A stretch of 64,000 nt of DNA from Schizochytrium sp. TIO01 (Eukaryota > Sar > Bigyra > Thraustochytrida > Thraustochytriidae): positions 347,001 to 411,000 of the forward strand of contig SMSO01000008.1 in NCBI GenBank assembly GCA_004764695.1, given 5' to 3'. Positions 1 to 10,057 of the stretch are shown here, piece by piece. The notes beneath the pieces are model-generated. The model had not been told where the DNA came from, ran no database searches, and saw nothing but the letters and a program-made list of their open reading frames with translations. Numbering within the stretch: position 1 is the stretch's first letter; every line of letters starts with the position of its first letter. Made by a program: the position numbers and the translations under genes.

Positions 1-617
1 TATTAGAACCTGAGAGTTATCAACAATCAAACATGAGGGTGTGCCACTGCTCCAACTCAAACGAAAGCATATTATGGTTCCCGCGTTCCCACAGCAAATA
101 TTTATGCTCCACAATCCTTTAGCCAGCCAACTTTGAACACAAGATTGTAATGAAACAGTTGATGTCTCAACAGACCTAGGCTATTTTCTATATGCCATGC
201 TCAAGTCACGATGTCAGAGAGCTCTAGATGTTAATAAGTGCAAAGTGGGATTTGGCATTAATAGCATTCGATCTCATTTTGTTTTTGTTTCTTTAGAAAT
301 ATTGTTGGGTCAGGGCTTTCGCGTAGCTTAATTAGCTTCTTCTCAAACAAACAAATGTTCTATGTATATGTACGGTAACCTAGCACCATTAAACTAAATA
401 TGTGGAACATTATTGTAATTTGATTATCTTGGCTCTTGGCTTTGGGAAAGAGCAGGAGCGTTTAAACAATACTGATTAGGGTGCAATGTGTAAATTCTTT
501 ATTAGGGTTTCTGGTAGAATTTGCTAGCATGACGAATAGAGAAGAATCGCGTGCTCGTTCACAGCACGTTCTACCTTGCCAAAGACTAAACAAAGAACCT
601 GACAACTACTTTTGATC
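1..617. other. AT-rich 5' flank, no gene seen
   Basis: No open frame of note and no RNA gene is visible. It ends directly at the start codon of the first bZIP gene and so should hold that gene's promoter and 5' leader. No TATA or other element can be named with confidence. Confidence 0.5.
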
Positions 618-2147
618 ATGGGAGACCTTCACGCACTCGACAGTCTACTTTCTCAGCCCAACTTGAGCCCTCAAGAAGTCTCGTGGCGAGGCATGCAGAA
701 TATGAAACACGTATTAACAGCACCCTTGCCCCAAGATGAAGATGGCACCAGACTCATCGACTTCTCACAAACAGATCCTCTCTTAATTGAGGGTGATCTG
801 GATGGGTTTTGGGACAATGATTTCGCAAGTGACATCCCCATCTCAAGACAGCAGAACTCAGCACCAGTGATTGCACCAACTGCAACGAGACTCAGGGGAT
901 ACATGGTACCAATACCGAAAACCTCATCTGAAGAAAAGGGCCACAACGTGCCAATCAAAGTCGCACAGAATAATGAAGGCAAGAACAATGATTCGTGTAC
1001 CACATTGGCTGCAAGTAAGCGTAATGCTGATGCGTGCCGTCGCAACCGGCTAAAACGCAAGGCTGACGAGGATAATCTTCGCAAGAGAAATGAAGAATTG
1101 GAGCAGAACCGGGGTTTCTTTCTTCATCGCATCGCAGAACTGCGATTTCAGGTTGATGTTTTACGCATGGCAGGTTCCGTTGACTTGCGCAGAGAAAATG
1201 ATCTTCTTAGGGCTGAAATAAGGAGGCACAAAGCTTATCTAAAGGATGTGGTGCAAGTAGTAAAAAAACATCCTCGTATCTTACTTGAAGAGAAGGCAAG
1301 GCTCCTGCAGTCGTGTCTTGATGACTGCATGTCACAAGTAATTGGTCTTACATACCATTCAAGGCAGTGGGCTCGGCTCCACACAATTCGTCGTGGCAAC
1401 CTTTCGATGAATATTTACTATGATATGCTACCCAAAAACGTTCCTCTTAGTGAGGTAAAGCGGATCAATCTTAGATACGAAGTTTTGAATGCTCCTGCTT
1501 CTGCAAAAACCTTTCACCACGTTTTGAGGATGTTCGACGACAACAATACGCAGAACAACCGATTAAAGGAGATTGCTGAAGCAGAAGTATGCTCACGCTG
1601 GCAGGTCAATCAACTCGTATCTCCTGAACTTGAAGAGACCCTTGCTGTGTTGTCTCCTGAAGGCAATGTACAGATCTCCACCTATTCTGAACATCAAGAT
1701 GATAAGGCCCGGATACAAACAACGGTGATTGCCTGTTCTTTGGAGGAAAGAAAGAAGCTTGTACCTCAAGCCCTTTTTGAGAAACATGAGGAAGATATTG
1801 TGAGGTGTAATATTATTGGACGCATGTCAAGTGAAGTTGTGCCTGTTTATATGCACGGGATGACGAATTGCGACAAAGAGTTAGCACAGGCGAGGATTCC
1901 CTTTCAAACTAGTGCAGAGGTGAACTTCACCAAGGGCCATATAATTGTTCCCCATCCTGACGATCCGAACGCATGTCACGTGATTGCCGTTTCAACAATC
2001 CCAATTGGCAACTTTCCTAAGCTCCTCTCACCGAGCGATTTTATCACAGAAGATGGTCGGTTGGCCGATGCGTATGCTCGTCTATCGGCTCAACAATTTG
2101 ATTTTTTTGTTGAAGAGATGGCTTCATATAATGAAACAGTGGAATAA
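618..2147 (+). CDS. bZIP transcription factor, subgroup A, copy 1
   Basis: Predicted nuclear DNA-binding regulator of 509 aa. The first ATG is at 618; the frame is open six bases further upstream only from a TTG. Residues 134-150 form a bZIP basic region (contact signature N-A-D-A-C-R-R-N-R, invariant Asn about 136). A leucine zipper follows, then a second conserved coil to about residue 205, then the family C-terminal domain (about 215-505) with the motifs LPKNVPLSEVKRIN, TNCDKEL, GHIIVP and a final helix rich in Phe and Glu. The N-terminus resembles copies 2-4 (acidic and Leu-rich, then SW) but is the most divergent of the four; the FG-D/N motif of copies 2-4 is not clear here. AATAAA overlaps the stop codon and recurs about 25 bases later, so a poly(A) signal is plausible. 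The DNA target is unknown. Confidence 0.9.
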   Translation: MGDLHALDSLLSQPNLSPQEVSWRGMQNMKHVLTAPLPQDEDGTRLIDFSQTDPLLIEGDLDGFWDNDFASDIPISRQQNSAPVIAPTATRLRGYMVPIPKTSSEEKGHNVPIKVAQNNEGKNNDSCTTLAASKRNADACRRNRLKRKADEDNLRKRNEELEQNRGFFLHRIAELRFQVDVLRMAGSVDLRRENDLLRAEIRRHKAYLKDVVQVVKKHPRILLEEKARLLQSCLDDCMSQVIGLTYHSRQWARLHTIRRGNLSMNIYYDMLPKNVPLSEVKRINLRYEVLNAPASAKTFHHVLRMFDDNNTQNNRLKEIAEAEVCSRWQVNQLVSPELEETLAVLSPEGNVQISTYSEHQDDKARIQTTVIACSLEERKKLVPQALFEKHEEDIVRCNIIGRMSSEVVPVYMHGMTNCDKELAQARIPFQTSAEVNFTKGHIIVPHPDDPNACHVIAVSTIPIGNFPKLLSPSDFITEDGRLADAYARLSAQQFDFFVEEMASYNETVE

Positions 2148-3092
2148 ATGAATTGTGAAACACATAATATCAATAAATGTTAAATTACACAAACGTTCTC
2201 TTGAAAGCCACAAACTAAATAGATTTTCTGTAGAACAAAGGTTTATTATCTTCTAAATTCTTATTCGACGAATAGCTTGCAAGCCATTTTGGCGACCTCC
2301 TCGTGATACATGAAACACGTATTCCTATGCAATGCGTGTGGATCCCATTCTTGATTTTCAAGATGGTACGTTATTTCTTTTTCCATGAATTGCATCGAGC
2401 TCACGCTATTCAAATAGAGCTACCATCAATTTGATCTAGGACAGCACCACGAAGCCCTAAGCTTCTTTCATATGCATTTTTTTTTCCCCTGTACATATTG
2501 CTGGCATAATCCAGGAAGGGTACTGAAGTTGCATATAAAAGCCCAAATTAGGAAATATAATTATATGTGCATCTCATCTCACTTCGTGGAGTGCTGGCCA
2601 CAGAAAAAGAATGCAACGATCATGTTGTACCGGAAATCTTTTAATACATAGAGCTCAAGTCACCTCCTAAACCTAAACTGCTCAGATATGGCACTGTTAT
2701 TATGTTACATTTTTTTTTTCTCTTATGAATGACCTCTTGCTGATATTTCCGAAATTCTGCAGAGCTCGTCATTCTATAATTCTTTACAACATTCAACTTC
2801 TTACAGTTTGACCCTTCGCACATCTTATCATTTATTCCAGGCAGGTACCATATTATTCGTGTTTACTTCGACTCCAAAACTCAGACTATATCTTGGCTAT
2901 CCCTTGCAAAATATCATACTTGCAGCCGCTGCGTGTTGAACTATATGTAACCATGTGTAGCACCACCGTAAATACACTGGGCAGTCCATTTGGACACACT
3001 TTGATTATATGAATTTAGTATTGATCAGGCAGTATGGTTAGTCCCTTCCTCTTTACCAACTCAGAGACAGCAAACTCTATCGCAGATCCGTG
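2148..3092. other. Intergenic, no gene seen
   Basis: AT-rich spacer between the first two bZIP paralogues. It contains a TATAAAA-type string near 2535, too far from the next ATG to be called its promoter. No coding or RNA signal was recognised. Confidence 0.5.
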
Positions 3093-4649
3093 ATGGAAGA
3101 CTTCGACAGCTTGGATGACTATCTCTTGCAACCGGAGATGGGCTTTGACGAGCTCTCATGGCTGCGAGCGTCTCCTCACGGGCGGGGGGAGCCTCCATCT
3201 ATGGAGTCCTCGATGTTGGGCTTAATTGAGTCATTTGCGGAAACCACGAAACCGCGTACCTTGAACGAGTTTGGAGACCTCAGCAACAGCGAAACGACTG
3301 AAGGTTTCGTTGAACAAAAGCTCGGTACAAGTCAAAGTAAACTTGGGCCCGAGGGTAGCTTTGGCGATATCTTGGCAAGCTCACAGATGGTTTTGGGATC
3401 TCGCAGATCAACGCATAGTAGCACGCAAGGTTCTTCATCGAGCCAGAAAAGCTCAAATTTCCAAGCAGATAATTCAAATGAAGGAGCACTGATATCTGTG
3501 AATAAGAGGAATGCAGAGGCATGTCGCCGCAACAGGCTTAAACGCAAAGCAGACGAAGAGAACCTGCGAAAGAGGAACGAGGAACTGGAGGGGAACCGAG
3601 GGTTCTTTCTGGAGCGCATTGCGGAATTGCAGTTCCAGGTGGATGCGCTGCGTATGGCTGGATCGATTGATTTACGCAAGGAAAATGAATTCTTAAGGAA
3701 AGAGATCGCCTTGCATAAGTCATATCTAGATGATATGGTGAAAGCCGTTAAGAAGCATCCAAAAATTTTACTTGAAGAACGTGCAAGGCTGATTAAAACC
3801 TTCCTGAACGACTCCGTCGCCCATGTTGTTGGTCTTGCATATTCCTCGGCAGGGTGGCAGTACTTGCATACTACTCGGCATGGAATTTTCTCTATGCGAA
3901 TGCACTATGATGTACTGCCAAAAAATGTTCCTCTCAGCGAAGTAAAACGAATTAATATTCGTTGCGAACTTTTGAACGCACCTGCGGGGGCCAAAGCTTT
4001 TCACAATTTTGTGTCAAGCTTGTGGCATGATCAAGGTCGAATGCGTCGGTATAAGGAAGCTCTTCAGGTTATGTCCGAAGCTGATTGGAACATTGATACT
4101 ACTAATATGTCCTCAGAGCTCAAGGAGGCCTTATCAGCGTTGCCTACGGAGGACAATGTACGCATTGCTACCTGCACAGAATATGAGAACAACCGAATTC
4201 AGCTACAAACTACAATGTCTGCATGTTCTGCCAAACAAAATTTGGTCCCGCGTGCTCTCTTTGCTAAAGACGATAAAGATGCAGAACGGGACTTAGTTAT
4301 CGATAGTATGACAAGTGAAGCAAAACCAGCATTCATCCATGCAATTACAAATTGCGACCAAGAACTTGCCGAAGCAAAAGTACCAACCCCTTACATCGCT
4401 CCGTTTAAGTTCACAAATGGTCATGTGATTGTTCCTCATGATACTGATCCGAATTCGTGCCACGTTGTTGCCGTCTCGACGATTCCTATTGGGACCTTCC
4501 CGACATTACGAACTCCAGCTGATATGTTTACAAAGGACGGACTTCTGACAGACATGTACATTGAGTCGTTCAGTGCCCAGCTCGAGTTTTTCATGGAGGA
4601 GGTTACTGCATTTTGTGAAGCGCATGCCTATAATGTAAACGTTGGTTAA
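3093..4649 (+). CDS. bZIP transcription factor, subgroup A, copy 2
   Basis: 518 aa; ATG at 3093 chosen because the preceding in-frame GTG is not a eukaryotic start. N-terminal acidic/hydrophobic motif (residues 2-28, core D-S-L-D-D-Y-L then F-D-E-L-S-W-L-R-A-S-P) is shared with copies 3 and 4 and looks like a transactivation motif. A second short motif, FGDIL, lies near 90. The bZIP basic region has Asn at 140 and Arg at 148, followed by heptad Leu/Phe at 158, 165, 172, 179 and 186; spacing N-x7-R-x9-L is canonical. The second coil (IDLRKENEFLR) is at about 192-202. The conserved C-terminal domain spans about 224-509. This copy is a good reference for the family because every motif is intact. 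Confidence 0.93.
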   Translation: MEDFDSLDDYLLQPEMGFDELSWLRASPHGRGEPPSMESSMLGLIESFAETTKPRTLNEFGDLSNSETTEGFVEQKLGTSQSKLGPEGSFGDILASSQMVLGSRRSTHSSTQGSSSSQKSSNFQADNSNEGALISVNKRNAEACRRNRLKRKADEENLRKRNEELEGNRGFFLERIAELQFQVDALRMAGSIDLRKENEFLRKEIALHKSYLDDMVKAVKKHPKILLEERARLIKTFLNDSVAHVVGLAYSSAGWQYLHTTRHGIFSMRMHYDVLPKNVPLSEVKRINIRCELLNAPAGAKAFHNFVSSLWHDQGRMRRYKEALQVMSEADWNIDTTNMSSELKEALSALPTEDNVRIATCTEYENNRIQLQTTMSACSAKQNLVPRALFAKDDKDAERDLVIDSMTSEAKPAFIHAITNCDQELAEAKVPTPYIAPFKFTNGHVIVPHDTDPNSCHVVAVSTIPIGTFPTLRTPADMFTKDGLLTDMYIESFSAQLEFFMEEVTAFCEAHAYNVNVG

Positions 4650-5621
4650 TTCTTCTGTTGCTTCCTATTTAATGTCCTTCTTAAATGCGCTCTCATCAGT
4701 TCAGTTAATGCACTCCTTGGAAGATTGTTTCCATTGAACTCATCCTTGTATTTGTGAGCAAATCATCGGATCGATATTACAATCATAAATGATAATAGAT
4801 TTTCAATTTCTGCATGTAGCAAGGTTCGCGTTTCGCAGATGTAAGGGATTCATCGTTAAAGCTATTGATATTATAGCTGAGGTTTGTGCCATTTTTTAAA
4901 ATTCGTTTTATAGTTGTGGTTGCATGCCTCTCGCTTCAAATCATGATATCATTAGGAGTTGAACAGCTTAATCTAATTATTCAGGTATATTGAGGAATTA
5001 GCTGATCAAACACTCCGGGTGATTTTGTACAAGATTGATATCTGGTGAGTCTGTGGAGTCAATTTCTTATGCTTTGCATAGAAAGCACTTCTGAGCTAAG
5101 AGGCGTCTCATAAGCTATTGTTTCCTTCAATCTTGCAAAGTTACGCTCTTACTAAATAAATTGTAGCTACTGGACAAGAGAAGCGTCCAGAGCGCTGAGA
5201 CAGACTTGTGACCCTTGAACTCTCTTGGTCTAATCGTTTTAAAAATGGTGATAGTTTTAATTTTTAACTACAAGTTTGCTCGCTCCATTCTCCTTTTCTG
5301 ATGGTCATTGTTTCAGCTTCAAATTTAGCAAAAGTCTTCCTTTATTCGTGCATTTTAACTTTTTTCTACCTGTTTCCTTGCAAATTTATCACTTCAGTTT
5401 CTTCATTTGTGTAACTCCATAATTACTAAACCCCTTGGTTTGATCACATTCTTCTGGCCATTTACGAACGATTTGGATTTCTTAAACAATTTCAGTGTAT
5501 TACTTTCTATAGTAAATAATAGTAATAGTAAGTGTGTACAATTACAATAGTATCAACATGTACATCAAGTTGACTGTAGCACTGGAACAGAAAAGAATCA
5601 ATCTCGAAGTGAGGAACCACA
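4650..5621. other. Intergenic, no gene seen
   Basis: AT-rich spacer between subgroup A copies 2 and 3. No coding, RNA or repeat feature was recognised. Confidence 0.5.
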
Positions 5622-7262
5622 ATGGAGGATCTCGACAGCGTATTCGACGATATTGTATCTCTGCCAGAGCTAGGCCTTGATAACCTCTCTTGGCTTCAGG
5701 CTTCTCCGCAACCTCGCGGAACTACAAGTTTTGAAGATGCTGGAGGTGCCAGCTGCTGCTCCGAACAGCCGAATGAATCCTACACGAGAAGTAGCAAAAG
5801 CGAAAGTATTTTCGATGGCAGCAGCAAGACCGGTCACCCTAATACTAGCGGTATCAGCAGCAGCAGCAGCAGTAGCAGCAGCGATAGCAGCAGTAGCTTT
5901 TATAATGGTTGCAACAGCTCCAATAGTAATAATATCGTACTAAATGGCTGCTTTGGCAATGTCTTCTCAACTTCAGAAATAGATTCACAGCAGCTCCCAG
6001 TAAGTGTCTTAGCGTCAGAATTACCGCGGAGAAATAGGAATAAGTCGTGTGCTAAAGCATCTGTGACACCGCTGCAATCCTTGTCCAAACCAAACTCAAG
6101 CACCGCGTCATACTTGAACAAACGCAACGCAGAGGCTTGTCGACGCAACAGACTCAAACGAAGGGCCGAGGAGGAATTTCTTCGTAATCGTAACGAGGAA
6201 CTGCAGCAAAATCGCGCTCTTTATATGCAACGAATTGCAGATCTGCAAAATCAGGTAGATGTCCTATGCATGGGTGCAGACACTATTGACTTAAGAAAGG
6301 AGAACGAGTTCCTGAAGGCTGAGATAGTACAACAAAAGGCATACCTAGATGGAATGGTCAAAGCTATCAGAAGACACCCATCTATTTTACCAGAGGAACG
6401 AGCAAGGTTACTGAGGTCTTGTTTAGAAAACTCTGTAGCATACGTGGTTGGACTGGCCCATTTATCTACTTCGTGGAGACATATTTATTCTGCTCAATTT
6501 GAGAAGTTTTCTATGAACTCGCACTACGATACGTTGCCGAGAAATGTTCCGCTTGGTGAAGTACGAAGAATCAACATCCGATCGGAATTTGTAAATGTTC
6601 CTGTTTCAGCTTCAAAATTTCATGAAATTATGATATCTATGTGGAACGATAGAAACCGGGCATCTAGGCTTTCAGCAGCCCTTAAAAGAACCTCCCACTG
6701 GGATTGGCGTGTAGACCCATTGAGCTCCCCAGAACTTGACGAATCTATCTCAAATATGCCCCCAGATGAGAAGGTATGTATATCTCGCTGTCTAGAAATT
6801 CAGGAAGGTACTTATGAACACAAGACAACAATGTCTGCATATTCAACGAAAAAAGACCTTATTCCACGTGCAATTTTCAGACAGGATGGGGATGGAGATA
6901 TAGCAGACGGGTGTACAGCCACTTCCCATTTGGCTGATCAACATGTTTCAGCATATATCCATGCGATGACAAACTGCGATGCGGAACTGGAACAAGCCCA
7001 AATCCCCACAGGAATCAAGGGTCACTTCAAGTTTACCTCTGGGCATGTCGCTATCCCAGACCAAAATGATCCGAACACATGTCATGTGGTTGCTATTGTT
7101 TCTATTCCAGTTGGGGAATTTCAAACTGTTCGTTCGCCTTATGACATGATCACAGAAGAAGGAACTCTCACTGAATCATATGCGCGACTTTATCACGCTC
7201 AGGTTGAGTACTTTTTGGAAGAGGTTTCAGGTTTGTGCGAGGCAACTGCAGTTGAATATTGA
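5622..7262 (+). CDS. bZIP transcription factor, subgroup A, copy 3
   Basis: 546 aa from the ATG at 5622. The N-terminal motif (M-E-D-L-D-S...LSWLQASP, residues 1-29) matches copies 2 and 4. It is followed by a poly-Ser tract (about 79-92) and the FG-motif FGNVF at 111-115. The basic region has Asn at 169 (N-A-E-A-C-R-R-N-R). The zipper and second coil follow; here the hinge between them has one extra residue (G-A-D-T-I-D-L instead of A-G-S-I-D-L), which shifts heptad phase relative to the paralogues. The C-terminal domain runs to the end, with TNCDAEL and GHVAIP. The Cys that usually precedes the LVP motif is Tyr here (S-A-Y-S). No intron is needed to keep the frame open. Confidence 0.92.
   Translation: MEDLDSVFDDIVSLPELGLDNLSWLQASPQPRGTTSFEDAGGASCCSEQPNESYTRSSKSESIFDGSSKTGHPNTSGISSSSSSSSSDSSSSFYNGCNSSNSNNIVLNGCFGNVFSTSEIDSQQLPVSVLASELPRRNRNKSCAKASVTPLQSLSKPNSSTASYLNKRNAEACRRNRLKRRAEEEFLRNRNEELQQNRALYMQRIADLQNQVDVLCMGADTIDLRKENEFLKAEIVQQKAYLDGMVKAIRRHPSILPEERARLLRSCLENSVAYVVGLAHLSTSWRHIYSAQFEKFSMNSHYDTLPRNVPLGEVRRINIRSEFVNVPVSASKFHEIMISMWNDRNRASRLSAALKRTSHWDWRVDPLSSPELDESISNMPPDEKVCISRCLEIQEGTYEHKTTMSAYSTKKDLIPRAIFRQDGDGDIADGCTATSHLADQHVSAYIHAMTNCDAELEQAQIPTGIKGHFKFTSGHVAIPDQNDPNTCHVVAIVSIPVGEFQTVRSPYDMITEEGTLTESYARLYHAQVEYFLEEVSGLCEATAVEY
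5856..5897 (+). repeat. AGC/AGT trinucleotide run encoding poly-Ser
   Basis: Imperfect AGC-rich triplet run inside subgroup A copy 3. It keeps the reading frame and encodes a serine tract in the linker between the N-terminal motif and the FG-motif. Length variation would change linker length only. Confidence 0.85.
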
Positions 7263-8175
7263 CAATGGCTTGGTGATTTTTGACTGAAGGTGTCGCTTCC
7301 CTTGCCTGTTTGATCTAATGATGTTTGGTTATCGTCTCCTTCTCCATCTCGTCGTAGTAGTATTTCTGCGGTATGGTTTGCACGGATTCGTCCCAACGTT
7401 CTTGATCTCTTCAGATGGAGAGGATTTGACTTGCAAGATAATCAAAGAAATGAATATGAGGGTCTCATCTTAAGAGTCCGCTCACAGGGCAGTGGCCGCC
7501 CTAGCAACATTTACTTAAGCTCCTGCGATACGCTTTCTAAGATTCTGTCATAAGAGCAGAAATTGAGTTATGTATTCTATCACCATGAGCGATGGTAAAA
7601 TTTGTATGCATTGTTAAAAAATAAATACGGATAGAAGGTTTCAAAATTGCACCCGTTAGTTTCTTCTTCAAGTTTCTTCTCTCAAGAAGTATTTGAGAAC
7701 CAGCAATCATTTTAATACTTGGTCTGCCCACCCAAGGACAAAAGACCGTCTCAAGACAGATTTTCTACCCCTCGCGCAAAACCAATATCCAACAAAGCAA
7801 ATATCCTTTGCTACACATTCCTCGCCACATCGACCTAAATAGTTGAAGTCTACAAGAACTCCAGCATGCTCCAGCGCACAGCACCTCGAATTTGGTGTAA
7901 TGCAGTAGATAGCTAAGCTACCTGCCTCTAGCTAGTAGAAATGTACTCTCAAACACCGCTGACTGCAGCAATGTTTATATATATGTACAGGGTTACAAGG
8001 ACTAGTAGTAATACCCCTACTTCTTGCTATTCTTAAGAACATGTCCAACCTTTCCCTACGTTCTTGGTATCTACTCCTATGGTGACCTCGAACCTCTCAA
8101 TTACGATGAAAAGAAGTTTGCTTGTGTCTCACCAAACTCCAATGCTGCGGGCGCCGTGGTGCGTGCAAAGCCACC
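7263..8175. other. Intergenic, no gene seen
   Basis: AT-rich spacer. A TATATATAT string lies near 7977-7986, about 190 bases before the start of copy 4. The frame of copy 4 extends upstream of its ATG only through a TTG, so this part is treated as leader. Confidence 0.5.
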
Positions 8176-9729
8176 ATGGATGCGCTGGATGAGCTTTGGG
8201 AACCCGATCTGGGGTTTGAGGACCTCGCGTGGCTGCGTGCAGCGCCACAGGCCCGGTCCGAGCCCCGCGTGAGCGTCGGGAGATCATGTATTCGGATCCA
8301 GGCTGATGACGACTACGATGAGGATCACATGTACGAACAAAACAAAGTTCAAGGCGCCGCGTTCTCAGGCAATAGAGAATATGGAAGTTTTCCGATGTTT
8401 CGTGTCGACGCCCATATGCGTGGCAATGAAGTTACGTTTAATGGTCGTTTTGGAGATGTTTTCGTGTCCGCTCAAGGTGAAGTGCCAAGGTACAGGCCGA
8501 CAACACTTGCCGAGAGAGCTGAGGCTGTACAAAGGAAACGTCTCGAAGTAACACAAACACCAGAACCTATGGGAGTTAATATACGTAATGCAGAGGCATG
8601 CCGCAAAAATAGGCTCAAGCGGAAAGCAGATGAGGAGAACTTGCGAAAACGGAACGAAGAGCTTGAGGAGAACCGTGGTTTCTTTTTGGAACGAATCGCC
8701 GAACTGCAATACCAGGTCGACGCCTTGCAAATGGCAGGATCTATTGACTTACGTAAGGAGAATGAACTTTTGAGGATTGAGATCAGCAAGCACAAGGCTT
8801 ACTTAGATGATATGGTCAAGGCTGTCAAGAGACACCCGAAAATTTTGCTAGAGGAACGTGCGAGATTGCTTAAGACATGCCTTGATAATTCTGTAGCACA
8901 CGTGGTTGGACTTGCGCATCGGTCTACATCATGGCGCCATTTGCATACAACACGGCGTGGAGAGTTCAGTATGCGCACGCATTATGACGTGTACCCGAAA
9001 AATGTGCCGTTCGGTGAGATCAAAAGAATTAATATTCGCTCGGAGCTATTGAACGCGCCTGCACCTGCTGGAGTTTTTCATAAGTTTGTCAGAACTATGT
9101 GGCAGGACAAAGAGAGAATACGCAAATTCAAGGAGGCCATGTCGTCCCTGAACGATGTAGACTGGGAAATTGATGAATTCAGATCGCCAGAGCTTGACGA
9201 GACACTTTCTTGTTTTCCGCCTGAAGACCAGGTTCAATTGGCTTTATGTACCGAAATGGAAAACAACATCGTGCGTTTGAAAACGACTATGTCAGCGTGC
9301 ACAGCCCACCAAAATCTGGTTCCACAAGCACTCTTTGCAAATGACGACTCAGATCCTGAGAGAGAAAGGACCCTATCAAATATGCCAGATGTTGCTATTC
9401 CAGTTCATATCTATACCGTGACAAATTGTGACGAAGAGCTGGCGCAAGCGAAGATCATTACTGGGCATAGTTCCTCTGAACGGTTTAAGGTCACAAACGG
9501 TCATGTTGTTCTGCCAAATGAGAAGGATCCTAATTCATGTCATGTAGTAGCTGTCTCATCTATTCCGATCGGACACTTCCTACCGCTGCGTACGCCGCAT
9601 GATATGATGACAGATGACGGGGTTCTGACTGAGAAGTATATCAATATGCTGAACGCACAGCTCGAGTTTCTAGCTGAAGAGGCTACTGCCTTCTGTGAAG
9701 CAACTGTGTACGCCACAAGCCTTGAATAA
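8176..9729 (+). CDS. bZIP transcription factor, subgroup A, copy 4
   Basis: 517 aa. The ATG at 8176 is embedded in GCCACCATGG, a textbook strong initiation context, and gives an N-terminus (M-D-A-L-D-E-L...FEDLAWLRAAP) matching copies 2 and 3; the upstream in-frame TTG at 8122 is rejected. FG-motif FGDVF is at about 92-96. The basic region has Asn at 138 (N-A-E-A-C-R-K-N-R), with zipper and IDLRKENELLR coil after it. The C-terminal domain has LPKNVP replaced by YPKNVP, then TNCDEEL, GHVVLP and a terminal amphipathic helix. It is very close to copy 2 in the bZIP and C-terminal parts, implying relatively recent duplication, while the N-terminal linkers have diverged. Confidence 0.93.
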   Translation: MDALDELWEPDLGFEDLAWLRAAPQARSEPRVSVGRSCIRIQADDDYDEDHMYEQNKVQGAAFSGNREYGSFPMFRVDAHMRGNEVTFNGRFGDVFVSAQGEVPRYRPTTLAERAEAVQRKRLEVTQTPEPMGVNIRNAEACRKNRLKRKADEENLRKRNEELEENRGFFLERIAELQYQVDALQMAGSIDLRKENELLRIEISKHKAYLDDMVKAVKRHPKILLEERARLLKTCLDNSVAHVVGLAHRSTSWRHLHTTRRGEFSMRTHYDVYPKNVPFGEIKRINIRSELLNAPAPAGVFHKFVRTMWQDKERIRKFKEAMSSLNDVDWEIDEFRSPELDETLSCFPPEDQVQLALCTEMENNIVRLKTTMSACTAHQNLVPQALFANDDSDPERERTLSNMPDVAIPVHIYTVTNCDEELAQAKIITGHSSSERFKVTNGHVVLPNEKDPNSCHVVAVSSIPIGHFLPLRTPHDMMTDDGVLTEKYINMLNAQLEFLAEEATAFCEATVYATSLE

Positions 9730-10057
9730 TTTGGATCTTCTAGTTGCAGATTTCGTGCTGATATTCTATTCCTTATGGACTGTCCTACTCTCGAAGCGAC
9801 ATTTCAAAAAATTAAATGATGGACATAGTAAAGGGGTACGAGAGTGATGTGTTTTCTTCTTCATTATCTGCCTAGTTTCATCTAGAGATCATATGGTTGC
9901 TTAATACAATGTCGGAAGACTACATTGCACTAGCACTCAACTTGAGTTTGTCCAGCCCTGAGGATACAATGGATTTTGAGTAGACCTAGGTGAGGCGCAT
10001 CTTTAGGCGTCTCAGCATGGCAGTCACAGACTGCCAGAGTTGCGGTGAGAGATTATA

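Noticed and set aside
8122-8175. Upstream extension of bZIP copy 4
   Set aside because: It would start at TTG, while a strong-context ATG at 8176 aligns with the starts of copies 2 and 3. The same reasoning removes TTG/GTG extensions at 612, 3090, 19397 and 63440.
3093-9729. Aureochrome-type light receptor (bZIP plus LOV) as identity of the family
   Set aside because: The flavin-binding LOV motif (G-x-N-C-R-F-L-Q) is absent from the C-terminal domain in all members.
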